Shown here piece after piece: positions 39,895 to 50,407 of a DNA stretch of 64,000 bases (position 1 is its first letter; the number at the start of each line of letters is the position of its first letter). The position numbers and the translations under genes were made by a program. A model generated the notes under the pieces. The model saw only the letters and a program-made list of their open reading frames with translations. It had not been told where the DNA came from and searched no databases. The stretch comes from Halomonas organivorans (GTDB lineage Bacteria; Pseudomonadota; Gammaproteobacteria; Pseudomonadales; Halomonadaceae): NCBI RefSeq assembly GCF_014192055.1, contig NZ_JACHXM010000003.1, forward strand, positions 1 to 64,000, in the 5' to 3' direction.

Positions 39895-40517
39895 GCGATT
39901 CTCCTGGCTGGGGTGCCGACATAGGTGCCCGATATCTCGATGTCCTGTACGACGGTGGCCCCGGCCCCGATCATGCAGTCCGCGCATACTCGCACGCCAT
40001 GAATCACGCTGGCCCCGGTGCCGATCATGCAGCGGTCGCCAATCTCGACGCCCCCGCTCAGGGTGGCGCCGGGGGCGACGTGGACGTCATCGCCGAGGCG
40101 ACAATCGTGATCGACCGTCGCATTGGTGTTGACGATGCAGGCCCGGCCCAGGCGAGTCCCGGTGACCACCACCGCGCCATCCAGTACCACGCTGGCCGGT
40201 CCGGCGCTGACTCCATCATGAACGATGGCACCGGGGGCATAGATGGGCGGAAACTGCCACCCCTGGGCCTGATAGGCGTCGAGAATGGTCAGCCGCGGCG
40301 AGGCGACGGAGACCTTGCCCACCCCGAGTACCGCCAGCGGGGGAAATCCCATGTCACTGGCCGCCTGGTCCGCATCGGAGCCCAGGAACGGGACCCCCGG
40401 CGCCTCCCCCTCATCGCACGGCGCCACATACCCAAGAATCCGATGCCCCAGACGCTGCAGGCCATGGATCAGCACCCGGGCGTGACCGCCGCCTCCCACT
40501 ATGCAGAACTCGTCCAC
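39891..40517 (-). CDS. NeuD/PglD/LegH-type sugar acetyltransferase
   Basis: This 208-residue left-handed beta-helix acetyltransferase has an N-terminal Rossmann-like region (FCIVGGGGHARVLIHGLQRLG) and hexapeptide repeats (GRACIVNTNATVDHDCRLGDDVHVAPGA, in two parts, about residues 125-160). The likely catalytic His is in NATVDHDC. In legionaminic acid pathways this role is LegH: acetyl transfer to the C4 amino group of the GDP-sugar. It is coupled to legI by a 4-base overlap. Confidence 0.87.
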   Translation of the reverse strand: MDEFCIVGGGGHARVLIHGLQRLGHRILGYVAPCDEGEAPGVPFLGSDADQAASDMGFPPLAVLGVGKVSVASPRLTILDAYQAQGWQFPPIYAPGAIVHDGVSAGPASVVLDGAVVVTGTRLGRACIVNTNATVDHDCRLGDDVHVAPGATLSGGVEIGDRCMIGTGASVIHGVRVCADCMIGAGATVVQDIEISGTYVGTPARRIA

Positions 40518-40550
40518 GTCGACTCCTGTCGATCTCCGTTGCGTGCCGTT

Positions 40551-41561
40551 TCAGAGGTTGTAACGGTCCGCCTTGTAGCGAGCCAGGTTGTGACGTTCCT
40601 GGAACCAGGCGATGGTCTCTTCGAGTCCACGGCACAGCCCGTCACGCCCGGCATATAGCGGCGCATGGTTCAACAGACGGGCCGCCTTGTCGGTGCCGGC
40701 CACCAGTCGCTCTACCTCGCTGTCACGCGGACGCAGGCGCTGGGCGTCGGTATCGATCTCGATCTCGCGCCCCATCAGCTCGGCGATCAGGCCCACGGTA
40801 TCGCCGATGCTGATTTCGAAGCCGCTGCCGACATTGATCACCTCTCCCACAGCGGCATCGCACTCCGCCACGCGCATGAAGCCGGCCACGGTGTCGGCCA
40901 CGAAGTTGAAGTCACGCGTGGGGTGCAACGCACCGAGACGCAGCCGCCGCGCGCCACTGGCGATCTGGGCGATGACGGTGGGAATCACGGCACGCGCGGA
41001 CTGCCTCGGCCCGTAGGTATTGAACGGCCGAATCACCGCCACCGGCGTCGCGAAGGACCGCTGGAACGACAGCGCCATCTGGTCGGCACCGATCTTCGAC
41101 GCCGAATACGGCGACTGTCCCTGCAGGGGATGCTCTTCGGTGATGGGCACCTGGCGGGCGGTGCCATAGACCTCGCTGGTGGAGGTATGCACCACTCTCT
41201 CGACGCCCAGCTCGCGGGCGGCCTGCACGACGTTCAACGTGCCGCTGACGTTGGTCTCGATATAGGTGGCAGGAGAGTGATAGGAGTAGGGAATGGCGAT
41301 CAATGCCGCCAGGTGGAAGACGACGTCGCATCCCGTCATCGCCTCGCGCACTCCATGGGGGTCCCGGATGTCGCCGGCGAAGACATCCAGCTGCCCACGG
41401 ATGGCGGGATCTCCATGGTCGAGCCATCCCCAGGAGTTGAACGAGTTGTACATCACGAACGCCCTGACAGATGCACCATGCGCCACCAGGGCTTCCGTCA
41501 GGTGCGAGCCGATGAAACCGTCGGCCCCGGTCACGAGCACTTTCTTGCCTTTCAAGTCCAT
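40551..41561 (-). CDS. legB: LegB-type nucleotide-sugar 4,6-dehydratase
   Basis: This extended SDR of 336 residues has the NAD-binding TGADGFIGSH near residue 11, STSEVYG near 124 and YSASKIGAD near 147. LegB dehydrates GDP-GlcNAc to the 4-keto-6-deoxy sugar. Placement at the head of the LegI/LegG/PtmE/LegF block supports that. The start at 41561 (MDLKGKKVLVTG) matches related proteins. It is the second gene of the operon after wzc. A dedicated LegC aminotransferase normally follows, but here the next gene is the acetyltransferase. Confidence 0.87.
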   Translation of the reverse strand: MDLKGKKVLVTGADGFIGSHLTEALVAHGASVRAFVMYNSFNSWGWLDHGDPAIRGQLDVFAGDIRDPHGVREAMTGCDVVFHLAALIAIPYSYHSPATYIETNVSGTLNVVQAARELGVERVVHTSTSEVYGTARQVPITEEHPLQGQSPYSASKIGADQMALSFQRSFATPVAVIRPFNTYGPRQSARAVIPTVIAQIASGARRLRLGALHPTRDFNFVADTVAGFMRVAECDAAVGEVINVGSGFEISIGDTVGLIAELMGREIEIDTDAQRLRPRDSEVERLVAGTDKAARLLNHAPLYAGRDGLCRGLEETIAWFQERHNLARYKADRYNL

Positions 41562-41768
41562 TCTCGTTTCTCGCCGTGATGGATGAGTCGTCCAGGCGCC
41601 GCAACACCCGCTGAACCCTGCCCAGCCGCTGCCCCACCGCTCGCCGTCTTCCTGCAAGAACGTGATGAATGGCCAGCGTAAGCCGCTTGTCGATAACCCC
41701 CTCGCCCACCTCCGACAGGCCATGACGAGGCTGGAGCGACGACGGTCAGGCCAGTCACACCAGCGCGG

Positions 41769-44042
41769 TCACTTGTAGGCGTAGTTGTAATAGCCGTAGC
41801 TATACGTCACCGCGCTGCCCTCGATGGCGTTCAGGATGAATCCCCGGACCTGCACGCCGGCATTCTCGAGGCGGCGTATCGCCATGTTGAGCTCGCTGGG
41901 AGGGTTCAGCTGGTAGCGAGCCAGCATCAGACTGGTCCCCACTCGCTTGCCCACTATGGCGGCGTCGGTCACGGCCAGGACGGGAGGGGTATCGATGATC
42001 ACCAGGTCGTACTCCGGCCCGAAACCGTCCAGGAAATGGTCGAAACGATCCTGCATGAGAAGTTCCGACGGGTTTGGCGGCACCATGCCCCGCGAGATAT
42101 AAAACAGGCCGTCGAGATCCGTGGAGCGAATGGCGTCCTTCCATTCCAGCCGTCCGGAAAGCAGGTCAGACAGCCCTTCATTCGACGGTTGCCCGAACGC
42201 GCGATGGATATGCCCCTTCCTCATGTCGGCATCGATGATCAAGACCCTCTTCCCCGCCTGGGCACATACCACCCCCAGATTGACGGTCACGAAGCTCTTG
42301 CCGATCTCCGGACTCGGCCCGGTCACCATGATGCGGTTGTTCCCGGACTCCATCATGGCGAAATGCAGGCTGGTCCGCAGGCCTCGCAGGGCCTCGACGG
42401 CCGTGTCGGTGGGATTCAACGTCGCCAGGATGCCGTGGAACACGGAACTCGACTTCCGATCGCGGCGATGCTTGATGCGTCTACCCAGCTTGTGTTGGTC
42501 ATCCGAGAGTGGAATCGCCGCATAGACGGGCAAGCCAAGCTCTTCGAGCTGCGCAGGATCTTCGATTCCCCGATTGAGGAAAGCACGCAACAGCACCAGC
42601 ATGACGGCCAGTCCTGCCCCTATCAGCGTACTCATCATGACGCTGAGCGACTTCTTGGGCGCAATCGGACTATTGCCCACCTGGGTATTGTCGATGATGC
42701 GAACGTTGCCCACCGTACCGGCCTTGGCGAGTTGGAGCTCCTGAGAGCGGTTCAGCAAGTTGACGTAGATGGCTTGGGTAACCTGGACATCGCGCGTCAG
42801 GCGCACGATCTCCTGCTGAGCGGCTGGCATTTCACCGATACGCTCCTCCAGAGATGAACGCTCATCGAGCAGATAACGTTTCTGCCGCATCAGCGCCTGA
42901 TAGGACGGATGGTTGGGGGTGAAACGCTGCACCAGTTCGGCTTCCTGGAATTCCAGCTCACTGAGCTTCTTCTCGATGTCGATCAGTTGAGTGACCACGG
43001 ACTGGGATTCCGTATTCAGGTCGACGCTGTCCATCTGCACCCGATACTGATTGAGCTTGTCCTCGGCGCTGGAGAGCTGCGCTCGGATATCCGGCGCCTG
43101 TTCCTGGAGGAATGCCAGGCGCTGGTCCACCTGGGCCGACTGGCGCTCGACGTTCTGCATCAGGAAGGTTTCGCAGATGGCATCGAGCGAACGACGTATC
43201 TCATCGCTATCCGTGCCGGTCAGGGTCAGGCGCAGCATGCCGACGTTACCGCTGCTCCCCCCGCCGCTCTCGGCAACCGACAGCCTCCCGGCCAGCTCAC
43301 TGATGGCAGCGGCACGCGACTTCTTCAGCAAGGTGAACTCGGCGCCGGAGGGGGCCTGGATATCCGCGATGCGCAAGTTGATCGCGTCATCGAGAAAGGC
43401 CGCCCGCTCGTTGACTCGACCGGTGCCCAGCACGGTATTGCCAAGCGCCAGCCGGTAGTGCTCAGGGTCGAGAACCGTCAGTGTCAGGGGCTGGCCACGC
43501 AGGCGATCCGCCACGTCAAAGAGCCCCATCTGAATGTGCTCTCCTCCCCAGACCGCGGAGGCAATATCCAGCGACTCGGGCAAACGCTCCCCGTATCGGG
43601 CCAGCATGCTGCCCAGCAAGGGAATATTCTCGACGTCGGGCCTCGGGATGTTCTCACGCTGGATGAACCCACCAATGAGCAAGAGACGGTGCGGCTCCAC
43701 AACGGTATCCAGGCCCATGCGGTCCACCACGCGCCCAAGCACCATGCGCGAGCGCAGGATATCTATCTCCACCGAGGCATTGTTCTGCGGCTCCCCCCCA
43801 AGGATCGAGTCAAGATCCCCCAGCGGGCTTACCGAGGAACGTTTCTCTATCTGAACGAGGGCATTACCCCGGTAGACAGGCGTCGAAAGAGAGGCATAAA
43901 CGATACCACCAGCAAAAAACAATGCTGTCGTGATCAGTATCTTCCATTTGTTGTCGATCAATATCCCCAACAAGCGAGCAAAATCGACGTCTTGATCTCC
44001 CCGTTCCGGTTGACCACCCAAGTAACGACTAAATTGATTCAT
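41769..44042 (-). CDS. wzc: Polysaccharide co-polymerase and tyrosine autokinase Wzc
   Basis: This inner-membrane protein of 757 residues controls polymerisation and export. It has a Wzz-like domain between membrane helices near residues 34-52 and 466-486, with periplasmic coiled coils (about 300-440). The C-terminal BY-kinase domain has Walker A GPSPEIGKSF (575-584), LIIDADMR (601-608) and VIIDTPP (681-687). A tail with six tyrosines (Y747, 749, 751, 752, 754, 756) is the autophosphorylation cluster. It is the first gene of the operon after the ops element. No wza or wzb is in the window. Confidence 0.94.
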   Translation of the reverse strand: MNQFSRYLGGQPERGDQDVDFARLLGILIDNKWKILITTALFFAGGIVYASLSTPVYRGNALVQIEKRSSVSPLGDLDSILGGEPQNNASVEIDILRSRMVLGRVVDRMGLDTVVEPHRLLLIGGFIQRENIPRPDVENIPLLGSMLARYGERLPESLDIASAVWGGEHIQMGLFDVADRLRGQPLTLTVLDPEHYRLALGNTVLGTGRVNERAAFLDDAINLRIADIQAPSGAEFTLLKKSRAAAISELAGRLSVAESGGGSSGNVGMLRLTLTGTDSDEIRRSLDAICETFLMQNVERQSAQVDQRLAFLQEQAPDIRAQLSSAEDKLNQYRVQMDSVDLNTESQSVVTQLIDIEKKLSELEFQEAELVQRFTPNHPSYQALMRQKRYLLDERSSLEERIGEMPAAQQEIVRLTRDVQVTQAIYVNLLNRSQELQLAKAGTVGNVRIIDNTQVGNSPIAPKKSLSVMMSTLIGAGLAVMLVLLRAFLNRGIEDPAQLEELGLPVYAAIPLSDDQHKLGRRIKHRRDRKSSSVFHGILATLNPTDTAVEALRGLRTSLHFAMMESGNNRIMVTGPSPEIGKSFVTVNLGVVCAQAGKRVLIIDADMRKGHIHRAFGQPSNEGLSDLLSGRLEWKDAIRSTDLDGLFYISRGMVPPNPSELLMQDRFDHFLDGFGPEYDLVIIDTPPVLAVTDAAIVGKRVGTSLMLARYQLNPPSELNMAIRRLENAGVQVRGFILNAIEGSAVTYSYGYYNYAYK

Positions 44043-44336
44043 GACGCACCTCGAATGGCACGAACGCGATATCCTTCGGACCGTCAGCCTTCATCGGTGT
44101 CAGCGATGGAAGAGCGAGACGCTCACTTGCTACCGACTCGACCTCACTCACGCGGCCATTGCCGCCTTGCACCATAGGCGAGCTGTCGCGCAGGACACCT
44201 CAACAACAAAGCGCAAACCCTCATATCGTCCCCGACTCGAACGAATCGCGACCTGGCGAAGAATAACGGCGACATACAGCATCGATTCGAAATAGCGATG
44301 TGACTCGAAAGCCATAGGTAGCACATCCTTGCGGCC

Positions 44337-44347
44337 ACGCTACCGCC
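44337..44347 (-). promoter_or_regulatory. ops element (RfaH recruitment site)
   Basis: The minus strand reads GGCGGTAGCGT, identical to the E. coli ops element, in the orientation of the polysaccharide operon and about 290 bases before wzc. RfaH is recruited at ops in paused RNA polymerase and suppresses termination in long envelope operons. An imperfect hairpin with GGAAAGT arms (44351-44368) lies immediately upstream on that strand. The sequence match is direct; RfaH dependence is inferred. Confidence 0.85.
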
Positions 44348-44647
44348 ACTGGAAAAGTAAAACTTTCCCAAGGCGACAAGAAATCGTGTGAGCGGGGTGA
44401 TTCCACTACCCCATACGCTCACTCTCTTCCCTGCACTCATTTCCCTACACTTACCCACCTACAACACATTAACCTTCACATACAGAAGATTACATACTGA
44501 ACGACAATTATGCGCACACCATTTTTCTCATTGAGTATCTACGGCGTCGTGCCCGCCACATGACAAGGGCAACTATCGACAAGGAAACGAGTTTTTCATG
44601 AAAACACATTGTTACATGTGTTACTGAACTTGCATGCAAGTCCCGGG

Positions 44648-44675
44648 AATGTAAAACGACTGAGTGTTGTATCAA
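44648..44675 (-). promoter_or_regulatory. Putative promoter of the polysaccharide operon
   Basis: On the minus strand TTGATA (44670-44675) and TACATT (44648-44653) are 16 bases apart. Transcription from here would pass through the ops element about 300 bases later and reach wzc after about 600 bases. It is a consensus-style match only. Confidence 0.35.
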
Positions 44676-44881
44676 TGCCGGTGTGATGTTTCTGATACTT
44701 TTCGATAGAACGCCCTCGAGCATGGTGCCTGACACCCCCGACATGCTTTCCTTTCACCCTTGCCTTCCAGCCGGTTTTACACGAAAGCTCGGCACCACTC
44801 ACACACCCACAGGGATCGCCAGGCAGCAAACGGAGACACCTCGCATGGGGGGCCGGTGTGGGAAGCTCCGCTGCTCGTAGA

Positions 44882-44901
44882 GCGCGACATGAATGTCGCG
44901 C
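44882..44901. repeat. REP-like palindrome
   Basis: GCGCGACAT (44882-44890) and its exact reverse complement (44893-44901) are separated by GA. It follows GTGGGAAGC at 44858-44866, resembling the TGGGAGC-containing intergenic repeats at 5172-5260. It probably belongs to a genome-wide REP-type family. Confidence 0.55.
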
Positions 44902-45346
44902 GTCAAGGGACAGACCGGGCTCGCGCGAGTTTACGCGGTATAAATGAGGACGTTGACGGGGACGCCGGGCCCAGGCGCGAGACGTCGTTTCACGCCGAAT
45001 GGGCGCGGTACAGAAGAGGCGTCGAACGCTTCGAGTTCCAGGGGGAAACGCGTCACGGCTTCGGAAGAGGATCGTCGCCAAGGAGGTACGGGCGGATGCA
45101 TTCGCAATGCCCACCCGCAGTTGCAGTCAGCCTGGCCCGCGACGTGTGAGGCTCCCGTCGGTTACGGGGAGCGAGCCTAACAGGCGGACGCTGGAACAGA
45201 TACGGGCCCGCGGCGGCGTCGAAGGGGCGGAGAAATGACAAGCATCTCCTCGATGGTGGATCGAGGCGCGCGCCACTCGGGAAACGGCCATGAGACATGG
45301 CAGGCAGGGGATCTCAGGCAGCGCTCACCCCGATGGTATGATCCGG

Positions 45347-45604
45347 CTATCGCCTGGTGGCGTCGTAGCCGAGATCCACCCCGCGATTCTGGTCGCTGCG
45401 ACGACGCGCGCTGACCTGGCGCTTGCGGCTTTCTTCTTCGCAGACCTCGTCCTTGCCACCACAGACCTCACAGCCCTCTTTCAGGCCGAGCTTGTTGAGG
45501 CCGCCGCATGAGCCCTCGATGGGCTTGCGACCGAGGATCACGCCCACCGCCATGGCGGCCATGATGACCAGCATGAAGGCCAGTACCACGAGAAAGGTGC
45601 TCAT
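45347..45604 (-). CDS. nqrM: Na+-NQR maturation protein NqrM
   Basis: NqrM delivers iron to the NqrD/NqrE centre of the sodium-pumping NADH:quinone reductase. The protein is 85 residues with one N-terminal membrane helix (MSTFLVVLAFMLVIMAAMAVGV) and the four conserved cysteines in GSCGGLNKLGLKEGCEVCGG plus a fifth a few residues later. The start at 45604 follows GGAG with a 7-base spacer. It is downstream of nqrF, separated by 175 bases that contain a strong hairpin. Confidence 0.92.
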   Translation of the reverse strand: MSTFLVVLAFMLVIMAAMAVGVILGRKPIEGSCGGLNKLGLKEGCEVCGGKDEVCEEESRKRQVSARRRSDQNRGVDLGYDATRR

Positions 45605-45734
45605 AGGATGCTCCGCTGATATCGCTGATAAGGTGCCTATCCCTGTGACCACGACGGGTGCCGTCGTGATCCCCGGGATCCGTCGCCTGATATGCCGACC
45701 CACGGGGATCGACATATCGGGCGGCGGAACCGAT

Positions 45735-45760
45735 CAGGGCTGGCCCGTGGGCCAGCCCTG
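45735..45760. terminator. Strong hairpin between nqrF and nqrM
   Basis: CAGGGCTGGCCC (45735-45746) and its exact reverse complement (45749-45760) are separated by GT. It begins 20 bases after the nqrF stop on the minus strand. There is no U-tract, so it may be a partial terminator or an mRNA-stability element that lowers nqrM expression relative to nqrF. Confidence 0.6.
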
Positions 45761-45779
45761 AAGGTCGCCGGGGGCGAGA

Positions 45780-47012
45780 TCAGCCGCCGAAATCGTCGAG
45801 CATGATGTTCTCGGGCTCGACCCCGAGGTCCAACAGCATCTTGATGACGGAGGCATTCATCATGGGCGGCCCGCACATGTAGAACTCGCAGTCCTCAGGC
45901 GCCGGATGGTCCTTGAGGTACATGTCGTAGAGGACATTGTGGATGAAGCCGGTCGGCCCCTCCCAGTTGTCCTCGGGCTGCGGGTCGGACAGCGCCAGGT
46001 GCCAATCGAAGTTGTCGTGCTCTTCGGCCAGTTGATCGTACTCCTCGTTGTAGAAGGTCTCGCGCCAGGAACGAGCCCCATACCAGAAGGTGATCTTGCG
46101 CTTGGTGTCGAGACGCTTGAGCTGGTCGAAGATATGGCTGCGCATCGGCGCCATGCCGGCACCGCCGCCCACGAACACCATCTCGGCATCGGTGTCCTTG
46201 GCGAAGAATTCGCCGAAGGGCCCCATCACGGTGACCTTGTCCCCCGCCTTCAGGTTGAAGACGTAGGTGGACATCAGGCCAGGCGGATGACTGGTGTTGG
46301 GCGGCGGCGTGGCGATCCGGATATTGAACTTGAGAATGCCCTTCTCTTCCGGGTAGTTCGCCATCGAGTAGGCACGGATGACCTCCTCGGAGTTCTTGTG
46401 GGAGACGTTGAACAGGCCAAACTTCTCCCAGTCGCCGCGATACTCCTCTTCGATATCGAAGTCGGAGAACTTGATATCGTAGGGAGGCGCCACCAGCTGG
46501 ACGTAGCCGCCGGCGCGGAAGGCCACTTCCTCGCCCTCCGGCAGGCGCAGGTTGAGCTCCTTGATGAAGGTGGCGACGTTGGGGTTCTCGATGACCTCGC
46601 ATTCCCACTTCTTGACGCCGAAGACCTCCTCGGGCACTTCGATCTTCATGTCCTGCTTCACCGGCACCTGGCAGGACAGGCGCCAGCCGTCCTTCTTCTC
46701 GCGCAGGGTGAAGTGGGACTCCTCGGTGGGCAGGATGGAGCCACCGCCCTCCTCCACGCGACAGCGGCACTGTGCGCAGGAGCCGCCGCCACCGCAGGCG
46801 GAGGAAAGGAAAATGCCATTGGCGGCCAGGGTGTTGAGCAGCTTGCCACCGGCCTGGGTGGTCAGGGTGTGCTCGGGGTCGCCGTTGACCTCGATGGTCA
46901 CGTCCCCGGTGCTGACGAGCTTGCTGCGGGCGGCCAGGATCACCGCCGTCAGACCGATGATGATCAAGGTGAACATGACCACACCGAGCAAGATGACTGT
47001 TGTTTCAACCAT
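45780..47012 (-). CDS. nqrF: Na+-NQR subunit F
   Basis: NqrF is the NADH-oxidising subunit. The 410-residue protein has an N-terminal membrane helix ([22 protein letters not shown]), a plant-type [2Fe-2S] domain with ligands Cys73, Cys79, Cys82 and Cys114 ([12 protein letters not shown]), an FAD-binding domain with [11 protein letters not shown], and a C-terminal NADH-binding domain ([20 protein letters not shown], ending with the conserved DDFGG). It is the last of the six structural genes. Confidence 0.97.
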   Translation of the reverse strand: MVETTVILLGVVMFTLIIIGLTAVILAARSKLVSTGDVTIEVNGDPEHTLTTQAGGKLLNTLAANGIFLSSACGGGGSCAQCRCRVEEGGGSILPTEESHFTLREKKDGWRLSCQVPVKQDMKIEVPEEVFGVKKWECEVIENPNVATFIKELNLRLPEGEEVAFRAGGYVQLVAPPYDIKFSDFDIEEEYRGDWEKFGLFNVSHKNSEEVIRAYSMANYPEEKGILKFNIRIATPPPNTSHPPGLMSTYVFNLKAGDKVTVMGPFGEFFAKDTDAEMVFVGGGAGMAPMRSHIFDQLKRLDTKRKITFWYGARSWRETFYNEEYDQLAEEHDNFDWHLALSDPQPEDNWEGPTGFIHNVLYDMYLKDHPAPEDCEFYMCGPPMMNASVIKMLLDLGVEPENIMLDDFGG

Positions 47013-47081
47013 GTCGGTTTCCTATTGCTAGCGTTGCCTGGTCACCGGCGGCGCGGCACGCCGCGCCGCCGGAAAGCCGTC

Positions 47082-47699
<618 letters not shown>

Positions 47700-47700
47700 C

Positions 47701-48369
47701 TTACACGGCCTCCTTCGGCTGGGTGTTTTCCTTCATCTTGAACTCGTTTTCCTCGATCTGCTCCGGGTTGATCGCTCGCAGCGCCCAGATGATCAGGCCG
47801 ATGATGAAGAACGCTGACGGCGGCAGCAGCAGCAGCCCGTTGGGCACGTACCAGCCACCGTTCTGGACGGTCTCCAGCACGGTGAAGCCGAACACGCTGC
47901 CGGAACCCAGCAGCTCGCGGAAGAAGCTCACCGTCATCAGGATGAAGCCGTAGCCCAGGCCATTGCCGATGCCATCCAGGAAGGACAGCCCCGGACTGTT
48001 GGTCATGGCGAAGCCTTCGGCGCGGCCCATCACGATGCAGTTGGTGATGATCAGGCCGACGAAGACCGACAGCTGCTTGGACATCTCATAGGCAAATGCC
48101 TTGAGAAGCTGATCGACCACGATCACCAGCGAGGCGATGATGGTCATCTGCACGATGATGCGGATCGACGACGGAATATGGTGCCGAATCAGCGAGATGA
48201 ACATGCTGGAGAAGGCCGTGACGAACATCACCGCCAGCGTCATGACCAGCGACACGCTCATGCTGCTGGTCACCGCCAGCGCGGAGCAGATCCCCAGGAT
48301 CTGCAGCGCGATGGGGTTGTTCTTGAAGACCGGCGTCGTCAGGACGCCTTTGGGAGTCGGGTCAGACAT
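47701..48369 (-). CDS. nqrD: Na+-NQR subunit D
   Basis: NqrD is a 222-residue membrane subunit homologous to NqrE in inverted topology. The conserved cysteine segments are [12 protein letters not shown] and [16 protein letters not shown]. The start is taken as the second of two adjacent ATGs (48369), because AAGGAG is 7 bases upstream; the first (48372) overlaps the nqrC stop. The protein spans the membrane about six times. Confidence 0.97.
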   Translation of the reverse strand: MSDPTPKGVLTTPVFKNNPIALQILGICSALAVTSSMSVSLVMTLAVMFVTAFSSMFISLIRHHIPSSIRIIVQMTIIASLVIVVDQLLKAFAYEMSKQLSVFVGLIITNCIVMGRAEGFAMTNSPGLSFLDGIGNGLGYGFILMTVSFFRELLGSGSVFGFTVLETVQNGGWYVPNGLLLLPPSAFFIIGLIIWALRAINPEQIEENEFKMKENTQPKEAV

Positions 48370-48371
48370 CA

Positions 48372-49181
48372 TCAGGCTCCTTCACTATCGGTGGACGCAT
48401 CCTGCACGGCTTGCCGCTCGATGCCGCTGCGGAACCGGGCGAGGTACTCGCCGAAGCCAGCGGGGCTCAGCCAGAATTGCAGGAGATTGGTAACCCCCTT
48501 GCTGGTCAGGGAGGCACCGGACAGGGCGTCGACCTCAGTCTCACCGCTGGCGCCGCCCTTGACCAGAGCGATGGCCGGCTGGACGCTGTCGGCGTTGGCG
48601 AAGATCTCCTTGCCCTCCCACTGGGCCTTCCAGCGCGGGTTGTCGACCTCACCGCCGAGGCCAGGGGTCTCGGAGTGAGAGTAGAAGGTGATGCCCTCGA
48701 TGGTGTTGCCATCACCCTGGACCGCCAGATAGCCGCGCATCAAGCCCCACAGGCCCTGGCCACGAATCGGCAGGATGATCTGCTCGGGATCATCGGGGTT
48801 GCCCACCAGGTAGACGGTGCTGTAGTTCTCCTGGCGAGACAGCCCGGCGATGTCCTTCTCCCCGGAAAGCGTGCGGGACTGGGCCGGGTCCTTGGCCGCC
48901 TGGAAGCTGTCGTAGGTCTGCGGGTCGAACTGGTCGGTATATTCCCCGCTGCGCAGATCGACGACGCGCGGCGTGATCTGTTCGAAGGCCTTCTCGACGT
49001 CGGTGCCAGGCTCGTAGAGCCCCGCCACGTCGAGGATGTTCGACTTGCGATCCAGTTCCTGGTTGAGCTGCTGCTTGGCGCGCAGCCCGACCGCGGCGGT
49101 GGAGACGATGACCGAACACACGATGCAAAGTGCGAACGCCACCGTCAGGATCTTCTTGATGGAGTTGTTGCTCTGTGCCAT
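48372..49181 (-). CDS. nqrC: Na+-NQR subunit C
   Basis: NqrC carries a covalently bound FMN on the periplasmic side and one membrane helix near residues 10-32. The 269-residue protein has the flavinylation motif [13 protein letters not shown], so the acceptor would be Ser224 where Vibrio has threonine (SGAT). ApbE normally attaches the FMN, but no apbE gene is in the window. It overlaps nqrB by one base. Confidence 0.96.
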   Translation of the reverse strand: MAQSNNSIKKILTVAFALCIVCSVIVSTAAVGLRAKQQLNQELDRKSNILDVAGLYEPGTDVEKAFEQITPRVVDLRSGEYTDQFDPQTYDSFQAAKDPAQSRTLSGEKDIAGLSRQENYSTVYLVGNPDDPEQIILPIRGQGLWGLMRGYLAVQGDGNTIEGITFYSHSETPGLGGEVDNPRWKAQWEGKEIFANADSVQPAIALVKGGASGETEVDALSGASLTSKGVTNLLQFWLSPAGFGEYLARFRSGIERQAVQDASTDSEGA

Positions 49182-50407
49182 CAGGCGTTCTCCTCGGCCG
49201 GCACACCGGTGCGCTGCTGGCGGCGCTTGATGTTGGCCTGAACAAAGAAGTGGTCGATCAGCGGGGCGAACAGGTTGGCGAACAGGATCGCCAGCATGAT
49301 GCCCTCAGGGAAGGCCGGATTGACCACGCGGATCAGCACGGTCATGACCCCGATCAGGGCCCCGAAGATCAGCCGCCCCGGATTGGTCATGGAGGCAGAG
49401 ACCGGATCGGTGGCCATGAACACCATACCGAAGGCAAAACCGCCCACCACCAGATGCCAGTACCAGGGCATGGCGAACATGGCATTGGTGTCGGAGCCGA
49501 TCAGGTTGAACAGCAGGCTGGTCGCCACCATCCCCAGGAACACGCCGAGCATGATCCGCCAGGAGGCGATCTTGGTCCACAGCAGCACCGCCGCGCCGAT
49601 CAGGATGGCCAGCGTCGAGGTCTCGCCCACCGAACCGGGGATGAAGCCGAGGAAGGCGTCCCACCAGCTGAACTGGTCGGTCAGCGCGTTCATGCCGCTC
49701 TGGAAGGCGGTGGACAGCGCAGTGGCGCCGGTATAGCCATCGGCGGCCACCCACACCGAGTCACCGGAGATCTGCGCCGGATAGGCAAAGTACAGGAAGG
49801 CACGGCCGGTCAGCGCCGGGTTGAGGAAGTTCTTGCCGGTGCCGCCGAAGATCTCCTTGCCGATCACCACGCCGAAGGTGATGCCAAGTGCCACCTGCCA
49901 CAGCGGAATGGTCGCCGGCAGGATCAGGGCATACAGCACCGAGGTGACGAAGAAGCCCTCGTTGACCTCATGGCCGCGCTTGATGGCGAACAGCACTTCC
50001 CAGAAGCCGCCGACCGCGAAAGTCACCAGGTAGATGGGCAGGAAGTAGGTAGCGCCAAGCACCAGGTTGGCCCACAGGCTGCCGGCATCATGGCCGCCGG
50101 CCAGGGTCATGACGATGGCCTCGCGCCAGCCGCCCGGGGCGCCGAAGCCGTCGGCGATGGCCAGGTTGGCCTGCCAGCCGGCGTTCCACATGCCGAAGAA
50201 CATGGCCGGGAAGGTGCACAGCCACACCGTGATCATGATGCGCTTCAGGTCGATGCCGTCACGCACGTGGGCCGTGGTCTTGGCAACGCTCGGCGGCGTA
50301 TAGAAGATGGTGTCCACCGCCTCGTAGAGCGGGTAGAACTTCTCGTACTTGCCACCCTTGTGAAAGTGCGGCTCGAGATTGTCGAGTGTCTGTCGGATTC
50401 CCATCAT
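49181..50407 (-). CDS. nqrB: Na+-NQR subunit B
   Basis: NqrB is the large membrane subunit that forms the sodium channel region and binds covalent FMN and riboflavin. The protein is 408 residues with about 10 membrane helices; [12 protein letters not shown] contains the flavinylation threonine. The N-terminus ([29 protein letters not shown]) is the usual cytosolic arm. Its start and the nqrA stop share one base at 50407. Confidence 0.97.
   Translation of the reverse strand: MMGIRQTLDNLEPHFHKGGKYEKFYPLYEAVDTIFYTPPSVAKTTAHVRDGIDLKRIMITVWLCTFPAMFFGMWNAGWQANLAIADGFGAPGGWREAIVMTLAGGHDAGSLWANLVLGATYFLPIYLVTFAVGGFWEVLFAIKRGHEVNEGFFVTSVLYALILPATIPLWQVALGITFGVVIGKEIFGGTGKNFLNPALTGRAFLYFAYPAQISGDSVWVAADGYTGATALSTAFQSGMNALTDQFSWWDAFLGFIPGSVGETSTLAILIGAAVLLWTKIASWRIMLGVFLGMVATSLLFNLIGSDTNAMFAMPWYWHLVVGGFAFGMVFMATDPVSASMTNPGRLIFGALIGVMTVLIRVVNPAFPEGIMLAILFANLFAPLIDHFFVQANIKRRQQRTGVPAEENA

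Larger units (their letters stand above)
44043..45346. other. Long intergenic region upstream of wzc and downstream of nqrM
   Basis: These 1.3 kb hold no convincing gene. The part next to wzc (44043-44700) is its leader and promoter region: it carries an exact ops element and a promoter candidate. The rest is GC-rich and includes a REP-like palindrome (44882-44901) and an imperfect hairpin around 45150-45180. The open frames here are short, have arginine-rich or repetitive translations and lack family motifs. Confidence 0.6.

Noticed and set aside
44596-45114. Open frame of 172 codons on the minus strand between wzc and nqrM
   Set aside because: Arginine-rich, no motif, no ribosome-binding site and it crosses a promoter candidate and a REP-like palindrome.
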